64,000 nucleotides of DNA, from NCBI RefSeq assembly GCF_030818485.1, contig NZ_JAUTAJ010000004.1, forward strand, positions 785,001-849,000, in the 5' to 3' direction. The notes beneath the pieces were generated by a model that searched no databases, was not told where the DNA came from, and saw only the letters and a list, made by a program, of their open reading frames with translations. The first letter of the stretch is position 1. Every line of letters starts with the position of its first letter. Shown here piece by piece: positions 36,973-44,116 of this stretch. The translations under genes were made by a program, and so were the position numbers. The stretch is from Pseudoroseomonas cervicalis. Its GTDB lineage: Bacteria > Pseudomonadota > Alphaproteobacteria > Acetobacterales > Acetobacteraceae.

Positions 36973-38595
36973 ATGATCCGCCTCGACAACATCAGCAAGC
37001 AGAACGGCCAGCAGCTCCTCTTCATCGAGGCCTCGGCGGCGCTCCAGCGCGGCGAGAAGATCGGCCTGGTCGGGCCCAATGGCGCCGGCAAATCCACCCT
37101 GTTCCGCATGATCACCGGGCAGGAGCCGCCGGATGAGGGCCAGGTGGTGGTCGATCGCGGCGTCTCCATCGGGCTGTTCAGCCAGGATGTGGGCGAGATG
37201 TCCGGCCGCAGCGCGGTGGCCGAGGTGATGGACGGCGCCGGCGCGGTGAGCGAGGTGGCCGCCGAGCTGGCCGAGCTGGAAGCGGCCCTGGCCGATCCCG
37301 ACCGCGCCGATGAGATGGACAGCCTGATCGAGCGCTTCGGCGAGGTGCAGGGCCGTTTCGAGGCGCTGGGCGGCTATGCGCTGGAGGGCCGCGCGCGCGA
37401 GGTGCTGGCCGGGCTCAGCTTCAGCCAGGAGATGATGGAGGGCGATGTCAGCCGCCTCTCGGGCGGCTGGAAGATGCGCGTGGCGCTGGCCCGCATCCTG
37501 CTGATGCGCCCCGATGTCATGCTGCTGGACGAGCCGAGCAACCATCTCGACCTCGAAAGCCTGATCTGGCTGGAGAATTTCCTGCGCGGTTATGATGGCG
37601 CGCTGCTGATGACCTCGCACGACCGCGAATTCATGAACCGGATCGTCAACAAGATCCTGGAGATCGATGGCGGCACGCTGACCTCCTACACCGGCAATTA
37701 CGAATTCTACGAGCAGCAGCGGGCGCTGAACGAGAAGCAGCAGCAGGCGCAGTTCGAGCGCCAGCAGGCGATGCTGGCCAAGGAGATCGCCTTCATCGAG
37801 CGGTTCAAGGCGCGCGCCTCGCACGCCGCGCAGGTGCAGAGCCGGGTCAAGAAGCTGGAGAAGATCGACCGCGTCGAGCCGCCCAAGCGCCGGCAGAGCG
37901 TCTCCTTCGAGTTCCAGCCGGCGCCGCGCTCGGGCGACGATGTGGTGAAGCTGCGCGGCGTGTCGAAGCGCTACGGCCAGCGCAGCATCTATGACGGGCT
38001 GGACCTGCTGGTGCGGCGGCGCGAGCGCTGCTGCGTGCTGGGCGTCAATGGCGCCGGCAAGTCGACCCTGCTGAAGCTGGTGGCCGGCGCTACCGCGCCA
38101 GATGAGGGCAGCGTGACGCTCGGCGGCAGCGTGAAGATGGGCTATTTCGCCCAGCACGCCATGGAGCTGCTGCAGGGCGACCGCACCATCTTCGAGACAC
38201 TTGAAGAAAATTTCCCGCGCGCGACGCAGGGTTCGCTGCGGGCGCTGGCCGGCTGCTTCGGCTTCTCCGGTGACGAGGTGGAGAAGAAGTGCCGCGTGCT
38301 GTCGGGCGGCGAGAAGGCGCGGCTGGTGATGGCGATGATGCTGTACGATCCGCCGAACTTCCTGGTGCTGGACGAGCCCACCAACCATCTGGACATGGCC
38401 ACCAAGGAGATGCTGGTGGCGGCGCTGGCCGATTACGAGGGGACGATGCTGTTCGTCTCGCATGACCGCCACTTCCTGGCGGCGCTGTCCAACCGGGTGC
38501 TGGAGCTGACGCCGGAGGGCCTGCATCAGTATGATGGCGGCTACACCGAATATGTCGCCCGCACCGGGCAGGAGGCGCCGGGGCTGCGCAGCTGA
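36973..38595 (+). CDS. ABC-F family ATPase (Uup/YheS-like)
   Basis: The 540-residue soluble protein has two ATPase domains and no membrane segment. Domain 1 has Walker A GPNGAGKST (residues 34-42), LSGGWKMRVALARILL and LLDEPSNHLD. Domain 2 has Walker A GVNGAGKST near 356, LSGGEKARLVMAMML and LVLDEPTNHLD. The linker NEKQQQAQFERQQAMLAKEI to RVKKLEKIDR is the ABC-F signature that reaches the ribosomal P-site tRNA. ABC-F proteins relieve ribosome stalling or protect against antibiotics. This one looks like the general housekeeping type. It is unlinked to the catabolic genes and is followed by a 14-bp GC hairpin. Confidence 0.93.
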   Translation: MIRLDNISKQNGQQLLFIEASAALQRGEKIGLVGPNGAGKSTLFRMITGQEPPDEGQVVVDRGVSIGLFSQDVGEMSGRSAVAEVMDGAGAVSEVAAELAELEAALADPDRADEMDSLIERFGEVQGRFEALGGYALEGRAREVLAGLSFSQEMMEGDVSRLSGGWKMRVALARILLMRPDVMLLDEPSNHLDLESLIWLENFLRGYDGALLMTSHDREFMNRIVNKILEIDGGTLTSYTGNYEFYEQQRALNEKQQQAQFERQQAMLAKEIAFIERFKARASHAAQVQSRVKKLEKIDRVEPPKRRQSVSFEFQPAPRSGDDVVKLRGVSKRYGQRSIYDGLDLLVRRRERCCVLGVNGAGKSTLLKLVAGATAPDEGSVTLGGSVKMGYFAQHAMELLQGDRTIFETLEENFPRATQGSLRALAGCFGFSGDEVEKKCRVLSGGEKARLVMAMMLYDPPNFLVLDEPTNHLDMATKEMLVAALADYEGTMLFVSHDRHFLAALSNRVLELTPEGLHQYDGGYTEYVARTGQEAPGLRS

Positions 38596-38604
38596 CGCCG
38601 CCGG

Positions 38605-38636
38605 ATCGCGGCGCCGCCAGCGGGCGGCGCCGCGAT
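38605..38636 (+). terminator. GC hairpin after the ABC-F gene
   Basis: ATCGCGGCGCCGCC (38605-38618), loop AGCG, GGCGGCGCCGCGAT (38623-38636): a perfect 14-bp stem 9 bases after the ABC-F stop. No T-run follows immediately, so it is likely a weak or Rho-assisted terminator, or a 3' stabiliser. Confidence 0.55.
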
Positions 38637-38658
38637 GCGCCTCTGGCGACTGGCCACG

Positions 38659-38683
38659 AAAAAAGGCCCCTCGCGGGACCTTT
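38659..38683 (-). terminator. Rho-independent terminator of tRNA-Ser
   Basis: Read leftward: AAGGTCCC, loop GCGA, GGGGCCTT then TTTTCG. It lies about 37 bases after the 3' end of the leftward tRNA-Ser gene and is well formed with a run of six T. Confidence 0.8.
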
Positions 38684-38719
38684 GCGGACCGGCCAGGTCC
38701 GGTGGACTCGGTCGGTCAA

Positions 38720-38810
38720 TGGCGGATGGGGTGGGATTCGAACCCACGATACCCTTTTGAGGTATACACACTTTCCAGGCGTGCGCCTTCGACCACTCGG
38801 CCACCCATCC
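38720..38810 (-). tRNA. tRNA-Ser (GGA)
   Basis: Read leftward from 38810: the acceptor arm GGATGGG pairs with CCCATCC, the anticodon GGA is at 38776-38774, and a long variable arm (TACCTCAAAAGGGTA) typical of type II serine tRNAs follows. The discriminator is G and the CCA end is encoded (38722-38720). The total is 91 bases. It stands alone, between ABC-F and speD and opposite to both, with its own terminator. Confidence 0.96.
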
Positions 38811-39130
38811 AGCGCAGGCGGCGGGGTATAGCAGCCTTTTGGCGGCCGGCAAGGGGTTTCGCGCGGCCAAGTTGCAGCCGGAATGATGCAGCCGGTCGGG
38901 ACCGGAGATTTTCCGAAGCCCCCCAGGGGGTCACCGCCGGCCTTCCGGACCCTCCCAGGGGCTTGCACGGCGAGACACGCGCTATACGCAGGAACGACCC
39001 GCGATTTTTTCGGCCTCCAGGTCCCGATTTTCCTTGCAGGGGGGGAGGGTGTTGCCCCATATGCGCCGCCGTTGACCTGATCGATCACGATCACCCTGGT
39101 CATCTTCTGGTGGGAAGGAGCCCGCAAATC
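38811..39130. other. 320-base non-coding stretch upstream of tRNA-Ser and speD
   Basis: No credible gene lies here. It must hold the leftward promoter of tRNA-Ser (close to 38810) and the rightward promoter and leader of speD. Small inverted repeats are visible, for example CCGGT/ACCGG near 38892-38905 and GGGTC/GACCC around 38930-38950. A weak TTGCAC with a TATACG 14 bases on (about 38962-38987) might be a promoter. The speD ribosome site GGAAGGAG is at about 39114. The leader seems long for a simple promoter, but I recognise no known riboswitch. Confidence 0.4.
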
Positions 39131-39586
39131 ATGGACGCTCTCGTTTCTCCGCTGGGGATGGTCTCGGATAACAGCCCGAGCGAAGCCCAGTCTGTTGATA
39201 CTCACGGCGAGGCGAAGGATTACTTCGTCGAGCGTGATGGTGTGCGCTTTGCCGGCACGCATCTGATCGTCGATCTGTGGGGTGCCACGAATCTCGACGA
39301 TCCCGCGCATATCGATTCCGTCCTGCGCGAGGCCGCGATCGAGACCGGCGCGACCATCCTGCACGGCCATTTCCACCACTTCTCCCCGAATGGTGGCGTC
39401 TCCGGCGTGCTGGTCCTGGCCGAGAGCCATGTCTCGATCCACACCTGGCCGGAGCGGGCCTATGCCGCGCTGGACATCTTCGTCTGCGGCATCTGCAACC
39501 CGTACAACGCGGTGCCGGTGCTGAAGAAGGGCTTCCAGCCCGAGCGCGTGCAGCTGGCCGAGCACAAGCGCGGCCTGATCGGCTGA
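39131..39586 (+). CDS. speD: S-adenosylmethionine decarboxylase proenzyme
   Basis: The 151-residue SpeD of the short bacterial class decarboxylates S-adenosylmethionine to supply aminopropyl groups for spermidine. The self-cleavage site is LAES-HVSIHTWPE, where serine 99 becomes the pyruvoyl cofactor. Conserved HGHFHHF and the cysteine in DIFVCG match the active site. About 35 residues precede the conserved core (GTHLIVDLWGATNLDD), longer than the minimal family form. The start at 39131 was chosen for GGAAGGAG upstream; an open frame continuing into the tRNA region is meaningless. speE follows after 90 bases with a hairpin between, so the two form the spermidine unit. Confidence 0.96.
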   Translation: MDALVSPLGMVSDNSPSEAQSVDTHGEAKDYFVERDGVRFAGTHLIVDLWGATNLDDPAHIDSVLREAAIETGATILHGHFHHFSPNGGVSGVLVLAESHVSIHTWPERAYAALDIFVCGICNPYNAVPVLKKGFQPERVQLAEHKRGLIG

Positions 39587-39624
39587 CGCCCGCCTGACAC
39601 TCGCCTGTCACGTGACGCAGCGGG

Positions 39625-39650
39625 GGGCGGGACCTTAGGGTCCCGCCCTC
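39625..39650 (+). terminator. Hairpin between speD and speE
   Basis: GGGCGGGACC (39625-39634), loop TTAG, GGTCCCGCCC (39639-39648), followed by TCTTCGTATCTT. It is a perfect 10-bp stem in the 90-base gap. It may partly terminate speD mRNA or act as an attenuator or processing site that sets speD and speE levels apart. Confidence 0.65.
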
Positions 39651-39676
39651 TTCGTATCTTCCCGAGGATTTCCCTG

Positions 39677-40549
39677 ATGCCGACCGATTCCTGGGTCAAC
39701 GAGACCCTGTACCCCGATTGGGGCCAGCGCTTCCTGGTGAAGCGCGAGCTCGCCCGCGTGCAGAGCGAGTTCCAGGACATCATGATCTTCGAGAGCTACA
39801 GCCATGGGCGCGTCATGCTGCTCGACGGCGTCACGCAGATCACCGAGAAGGACGAGTTCGTCTATCAGGAGATGCTGACCCATGTGCCGCTGCTGGCGCA
39901 TGGCGAGGCCAGGCGCGTGCTGATCATCGGCGCCGGCGATGGCGGCGTGCTGAAGCGCGTGCTGCAGCACCGCGATGTCGAGAAGGCCGTGATGGTCGAG
40001 ATCGATGGCGAGGTGATCCGTCTCTGCAAGGAGCACATGCCCGACATCGCCGGCGACGCCTGGAATGATCCGCGCGCCGAGGTGATCGTGGGCGACGGCA
40101 TCGACTATGTGCGGAAAGCGCCGGCCGGCAGCTTCGACGTCGTCATCGTCGATTCGACCGACCCGATCGGCGTGGGCGAGGTGCTGTTCACCGACGAGTT
40201 CTATGCCAATGCGGCGCGGCTGCTGTCGGATCGCGGGCTGATCGTCAACCAGTGCGGCGTGCCGGCGATGCAGGCCGAGGAGCTGGCCGAGACCTCGCTG
40301 CGCCGGGGCAAGGTGTTCCCGGACATCTGGGCCTATGTCGCCGCGGTGCCGACCTATGTCGGCGGCTTCATGACGCTGGGCTGGGCGGCCAAGGACGCGA
40401 CGCTGCGTCAGGTGGACACCGCCACCATCCGCGCCCGCGCCGAGGCGGCCGGCATTCTGGGCCAGACGCAGTACTGGACGCCGGAGATCCACACCGGCGC
40501 CTTCAACCTGCCGCCCTATATCAGCAAGCATCTGCCGAAGCAGGGCTGA
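39677..40549 (+). CDS. speE: Spermidine synthase
   Basis: The 290-residue aminopropyltransferase has the N-terminal beta domain (SWVNETLYPDWGQRFLVKRE), the nucleotide motif VLIIGAGDGGVLKRVLQH, the gate loop FDVVIVDSTDPIGVGEVLFT with the catalytic aspartate, and NQCGVPAMQAEELAET. It joins decarboxylated S-adenosylmethionine from SpeD to putrescine. The close speD link fixes the role. Length and motifs are standard for the bacterial family. Confidence 0.96.
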   Translation: MPTDSWVNETLYPDWGQRFLVKRELARVQSEFQDIMIFESYSHGRVMLLDGVTQITEKDEFVYQEMLTHVPLLAHGEARRVLIIGAGDGGVLKRVLQHRDVEKAVMVEIDGEVIRLCKEHMPDIAGDAWNDPRAEVIVGDGIDYVRKAPAGSFDVVIVDSTDPIGVGEVLFTDEFYANAARLLSDRGLIVNQCGVPAMQAEELAETSLRRGKVFPDIWAYVAAVPTYVGGFMTLGWAAKDATLRQVDTATIRARAEAAGILGQTQYWTPEIHTGAFNLPPYISKHLPKQG

Positions 40550-40558
40550 GGCGCGGCC

Positions 40559-40813
40559 TCAGCCGGTGTGCGGGCGGGGCAGGAGGGCCAGCAGGCTCTC
40601 CAGCTCCGCCCGCAATGCGTAGAGGGCCTGGCGCGCCTCCCTCCCGCAGGCGGGGGGCAGCGCCAGGGCGGCGGCGCAGAGCGGGGCGATGTCCTGCTCC
40701 AGCCCCGCCAGATCGACGCGGCGGCCGGATTGGGCCAGGGCGCGCGCCAGGCTCAGCGTGGTGCGCAGCGATTCGGCGGTGGCCAGCACGGCCTGCAGGG
40801 AGGCGGACGCCAT
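40559..40813 (-). CDS. Small hypothetical helical protein
   Basis: This short leftward gene encodes 84 residues from the ATG at 40813, or 91 from a GTG at 40834. The product is almost wholly alpha-helical and rich in leucine and alanine (SLRTTLSLARALAQSGRRVD, ALYALRAELESLLALLPRPH), with one central cysteine pair of unclear meaning. I do not recognise a family. The overall look is that of a small helical chaperone or FlgN/FliT-like protein, but this is not evidence. It ends 10 bases from the speE stop, tail to tail, and lies back to back with another small gene at 40956. Confidence 0.55.
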   Translation of the reverse strand: MASASLQAVLATAESLRTTLSLARALAQSGRRVDLAGLEQDIAPLCAAALALPPACGREARQALYALRAELESLLALLPRPHTG

Positions 40814-40938
40814 CGCCACAGGCTGGGCCGGCACGGTTAACGGACCCTTTAGCTGCGGTGCCGCTCCGCCTGTCCCGGGTCGGCTTTAACCTCCTCCTAA
40901 GCGAGGCCGCCTAGTCTCTGGCGCTTCTGCGGAGGCCG

Positions 40939-40964
40939 CCCGATGGACATGCCCGATGGACATG
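40939..40964 (+). repeat. 13-base tandem duplication across a start codon
   Basis: CCCGATGGACATG occurs twice in a row (40939-40951 and 40952-40964). The first copy puts an ATG 7 bases after GGAGG (40931-40935), but that frame stops after 8 codons. The second copy carries the start of the 82-residue gene. Because 13 is not a multiple of three, the duplication has changed the frame behind the ribosome site. Confidence 0.75.
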
Positions 40965-41204
40965 AATGAAGCGCTCCGGCTGGTGGCCGCCAACATGGCC
41001 GCCCAGTCGCACCGGCTGCTCGGCATGGCGCAGCAGCTGAACCGCAGCGCCGCCCTGGCCGAGGAGGAGGAGGCGCTGCCCGGCTGGGGCGCCGCCGCCG
41101 AGGAGGCGGAGCCCGCCCCGGCCAGCCAGGAGAGCCTGGCCTCGCTGCGCACCAGCCATCAGCTGCTGGGCGAGGCGATCGCGCTGCTCGAAGGTGATGG
41201 CTGA
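40956..41204 (+). CDS. Small hypothetical protein
   Basis: The 82-residue product MDMNEALRLVAANMAAQSHR... has an N-terminal helix, an acidic alanine/glutamate-rich middle (AALAEEEEALPGWGAAAEEA) and a C-terminal helix (LASLRTSHQLLGEAIALLEG). I do not recognise it. It precedes the hybrid histidine kinase by 15 bases in the same direction and may be co-transcribed. The start lies in the second copy of a 13-base tandem duplication, so the natural ribosome site GGAGG is 20 bases away from this ATG but well spaced from an earlier ATG that opens only an 8-codon frame. Confidence 0.6.
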   Translation: MDMNEALRLVAANMAAQSHRLLGMAQQLNRSAALAEEEEALPGWGAAAEEAEPAPASQESLASLRTSHQLLGEAIALLEGDG

Positions 41205-41219
41205 CATCACGCTTCCGTG

Positions 41220-42797
41220 ATGTTACGCTCGCGCATCATGCGCCTCCGACCCCCCTGGGGTGCGGCCTCGACCAAGGCCCAGCCCGCCTTCCTCGCGCTG
41301 CTCTCCGGGCTGGCGGAGCCGGCGCTGTGGCTGGATGCGTCGGGCCAGGTGAAGCAGGGCAATGCGGCGCTGCGCCAGGCGCTGGGGCCGTCCCTGCCGG
41401 TGAAGCCCGGCCTGCCGGTGGAACGGCTCTTCGCCGCCGCCGACCGGGAGGCGCTGCGGCACTGGCTGGAGGGGGGCGCCACGCCTGCCGCGCTGCGCCT
41501 GGCGGCGCCGGAGGGCGGGCAGGGCATGCCGGTGGCGCCGCATCGCATCGCGTTGCCGGAGGGCGGCGGCGTGCTGGTGCTGCGCGACCTGACCCAGGAT
41601 CGCGCCATGGCCGACCGGGTGGCGGAGGGCGACCGGCTGCAGGCGCTGGGCGTGCTGGCGGGCGGCATCGCGCATGACTTCAACAACCTCCTGGCGGTGG
41701 TGCTGGGCGCCACCGAGGATGCGGTGCGGCTGGCCGGCCCCGATGCGCCGCCCGCCCTGCTGGCCGAGCTGGCGCAGGTGCAGGAGGCCGCCGGGCGCGG
41801 CGCCGCGCTGGTGCGGCAGATGATGGCCTATGCGCGGCAGCAGGTGCTGGCGCCGCGCCTGGTGAACCTGAACGCGGCGGTGGAGAGCATGGCGCAGCTG
41901 CTGCGGCCGCTGCTCGGCCGCTCGGTGTCGCTGGTGGTGGAGCTGGATTCGCCCGGGCGCATGGTGCGCATCGACCCGACCCAGCTGGACCGCGTGCTGA
42001 TGAACCTGGCGATGAACGCCCGCCAGGCCATGCCGCGCGGCGGCCGGCTGGTGCTGCGCACCGGGCGCGCCCTGCTGCTGCAGCCGCAGCGGGAGGGGGC
42101 GGAGCGCATCCCCGCCGGGCGCTGGACGGTGCTGGAGGTCGAGGATAGCGGCGAAGGCATTCCCCCCGCCATCCTGCCGCGCATCTTCGAGCCCTTCTTC
42201 ACCGGGCGTGGCCCGCAGGGCGGCACCGGCATGGGGCTGGCCACGGTGCATGGCATCGTCCGGCAATCCGGCGGCTATGTCAGCGTGCGCAGCCGGCCGG
42301 GCGAGGGCGCCCTGTTCCGCATCCTGCTGCCGCGGGTCGAGGACGCGGCCGAGCCGGCCGCGACGCCGGCCTCGGCCCTCGCCGCCGGCGCCGCGGCCCC
42401 GGGGCGGCTGCTGCTGGTCGAGGACGAGGCGCCGCTGCGCCGCCTGGCCGAGCGCGCCCTGGCCCGGGCCGGCTGGGCGGTGATGGCGGCGGAGGATGCC
42501 GAGAGCGCGCTGGCGCTGGTGGAGGCGGCTGCCGAACCGCCGGCGCTGCTGGTCAGCGATGTCGTGATGCCGGGCATGGACGGCGTCGCGCTGGCCGCCC
42601 AGCTGCGGGAACGGTTTCCGGGGCTTCCGGTGCTGCTGGTGAGCGGCTATGCGCCTTCCATGGTGGAGCAGGGGCTCCCTGGCGGGGCGCTGCATTTCCT
42701 GGCCAAGCCCTATCGCCCGGCCGAGCTGGTGGAGGCGGCGCGGCGCGCGGCGGGTGCCGAATCCCCCTTGCAGAACGATGCTGTTGTGAACATATAG
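41220..42797 (+). CDS. Hybrid sensor histidine kinase with receiver domain (CckA-like)
   Basis: The 525-residue protein has a PAS-like N-terminal region without clear membrane segments. The histidine-kinase core is [20 protein letters not shown] (phospho-acceptor H152), with N box [32 protein letters not shown] and [21 protein letters not shown]-terminal receiver ([11 protein letters not shown]447 in [14 protein letters not shown]496 in FLAKPYRP) completes it. This domain order and the kinase sub-type are those of CckA, the phospho-source for the CtrA cell-cycle pathway in alphaproteobacteria. Typical CckA has membrane helices and tandem PAS domains, so this may be a shorter relative. GTG 41217 is an alternative start. 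The recA SOS box overlaps its stop codon. Confidence 0.85.
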   Translation: MLRSRIMRLRPPWGAASTKAQPAFLALLSGLAEPALWLDASGQVKQGNAALRQALGPSLPVKPGLPVERLFAAADREALRHWLEGGATPAALRLAAPEGGQGMPVAPHRIALPEGGGVLVLRDLTQDRAMADRVAEGDRLQALGVLAGGIAHDFNNLLAVVLGATEDAVRLAGPDAPPALLAELAQVQEAAGRGAALVRQMMAYARQQVLAPRLVNLNAAVESMAQLLRPLLGRSVSLVVELDSPGRMVRIDPTQLDRVLMNLAMNARQAMPRGGRLVLRTGRALLLQPQREGAERIPAGRWTVLEVEDSGEGIPPAILPRIFEPFFTGRGPQGGTGMGLATVHGIVRQSGGYVSVRSRPGEGALFRILLPRVEDAAEPAATPASALAAGAAAPGRLLLVEDEAPLRRLAERALARAGWAVMAAEDAESALALVEAAAEPPALLVSDVVMPGMDGVALAAQLRERFPGLPVLLVSGYAPSMVEQGLPGGALHFLAKPYRPAELVEAARRAAGAESPLQNDAVVNI

Positions 42798-42802
42798 CGA
42801 AC
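42788..42802 (+). promoter_or_regulatory. LexA (SOS) box upstream of recA
   Basis: GAAC-ATATAGC-GAAC is an exact match to the alphaproteobacterial LexA site GAACN7GAAC (the reverse of GTTCN7GTTC). It is 175 bases before the recA start and overlaps the stop codon (42795-42797) of the upstream kinase gene. LexA binding here should repress recA until DNA damage. Confidence 0.85.
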
Positions 42803-42976
42803 AAGAATTCCGGGCCGTCCTGCCGGGTTTCGCTTGCGACGCGCAGGACAGGCCAGGAAGAGTGCGTTTCAGGAGAGGGCGTCCTTCCCGCTTGGCAGTC
42901 CCTTCCCTTGCTGGGAAGCTGCATGGCGCGGCAGACACCCGTTGAGAGACAGCCGAAGGGCAAAGGGGTTCCCAGA

Positions 42977-44020
42977 ATGGACAAGAACAAGGCGCTGGAC
43001 GCCGCGCTGAGCCAGATCGAGCGGGCCTTCGGCAAGGGCTCGATCATGCGCATGGGCGCCAAGCAGCAATCCGACGAGGTGGAGGTGATCCCGACCGGCT
43101 CGCTCGGGCTGGATCTGGGGCTTGGCATTGGCGGCCTGCCGCGCGGCCGTATCGTCGAGATCTATGGCCCCGAGAGCTCGGGCAAGACGACGCTGGCGCT
43201 GCATGCCATCGCCGAGGCGCAGAAGCGCGGCGGCACCTGCGCCTTTGTCGATGCCGAGCACGCGCTGGACCCCGGCTATGCCCGCAAGCTGGGTGTCGAT
43301 GTCGACAACCTGCTGATCAGCCAGCCGGATGCCGGTGAGCAGGCGCTGGAGATCGCCGACACGCTGGTGCGCTCCGGCGCGGTCGATGTGCTGGTGGTCG
43401 ATTCGGTCGCCGCGCTGGTGCCGCGTGCCGAGCTCGAGGGCGAGATGGGCGACAGCCATGTCGGCCTGCATGCCCGCCTGATGAGCCAGGCGCTGCGCAA
43501 GCTGACCGGCTCTGTCGCCCGCTCCAACACGCTGCTGATCTTCCTGAACCAGATCCGCCTGAAGATCGGCGTGATGTTCGGCAATCCGGAGACCACGACG
43601 GGCGGCAACGCGCTGAAGTTCTACGCCTCGATCCGTCTCGAGATCCGCCGTGTCGGGCAGATCAAGGATCGCGAGGAGGTGGTCGGCAACCAGACCCGCG
43701 TGAAGGTGGTGAAGAACAAGATGGCCCCGCCGTTCCGGCAGGTCGAGTTCGACATCATGTATGGCGAGGGTGTGTCGAAGGTGGGCGAGCTGCTCGATCT
43801 CGGCGTGAAGGCCGGGGTGGTGGAGAAGTCCGGCGCCTGGTTCAGCTGCGACAGCCAGCGCATCGGCCAGGGGCGCGAGAACGCGAAGCAGTTCCTGCGC
43901 GACAATCCGTCGATGGCGGAGAGCATCGAGCAGCGGATCCGCGCCCAGGCCGGCCTGGTGACCAGCGCGATGATGGCCGGCCCCGAAAGCGAGCCGGACG
44001 ACGCCGCCGCCGCCGAGTGA
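42977..44020 (+). CDS. recA: Recombinase RecA
   Basis: The 347-residue protein is a full RecA: N-terminal [20 protein letters not shown], Walker [10 protein letters not shown] (64-72), [14 protein letters not shown], Walker [21 protein letters not shown], loop L1/L2 region [20 protein letters not shown] and C-terminal acidic tail EPDDAAAAE. It forms filaments on single-stranded DNA for recombination and triggers LexA self-cleavage. The ATG at 42977 gives the usual start [11 protein letters not shown], and an upstream ATG at 42908 would add 23 unrelated residues. Regulation by LexA is supported by the SOS box at 42788. A family A repeat with a T-rich tail terminates it. Confidence 0.98.
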   Translation: MDKNKALDAALSQIERAFGKGSIMRMGAKQQSDEVEVIPTGSLGLDLGLGIGGLPRGRIVEIYGPESSGKTTLALHAIAEAQKRGGTCAFVDAEHALDPGYARKLGVDVDNLLISQPDAGEQALEIADTLVRSGAVDVLVVDSVAALVPRAELEGEMGDSHVGLHARLMSQALRKLTGSVARSNTLLIFLNQIRLKIGVMFGNPETTTGGNALKFYASIRLEIRRVGQIKDREEVVGNQTRVKVVKNKMAPPFRQVEFDIMYGEGVSKVGELLDLGVKAGVVEKSGAWFSCDSQRIGQGRENAKQFLRDNPSMAESIEQRIRAQAGLVTSAMMAGPESEPDDAAAAE

Positions 44021-44026
44021 GCGGGA

Positions 44027-44107
44027 GCCGGCCGCCAGCGGCGGCCGGCCCTGACAGAGAAAAGAAGGGGTCCAGGGGAATTCATTCCCCTGGATCCTTT
44101 CTGTTTT
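44027..44107 (+). repeat. Family A hairpin repeat, copy 3, terminator of recA
   Basis: GCCGGCCGCC (44027-44036) with GGCGGCCGGC (44040-44049), linker CCTGACAGAGAAAAGAAGGG, then TCCAGGGGAAT (44071-44081) with ATTCCCCTGGA (44084-44094), followed by TCCTTTCTGTTTTT. It begins 7 bases after the recA stop. Here the second hairpin is longer and has a T-rich tail, so it is a good Rho-independent terminator. Confidence 0.8.
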
Positions 44108-44116
44108 TCAGAACCG

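Noticed and set aside
38531..39130. Upstream extension of the speD frame through the tRNA-Ser region
   Set aside because: The extension crosses a tRNA gene and a terminator and is non-homologous. SpeD starts at 39131 behind GGAAGGAG.
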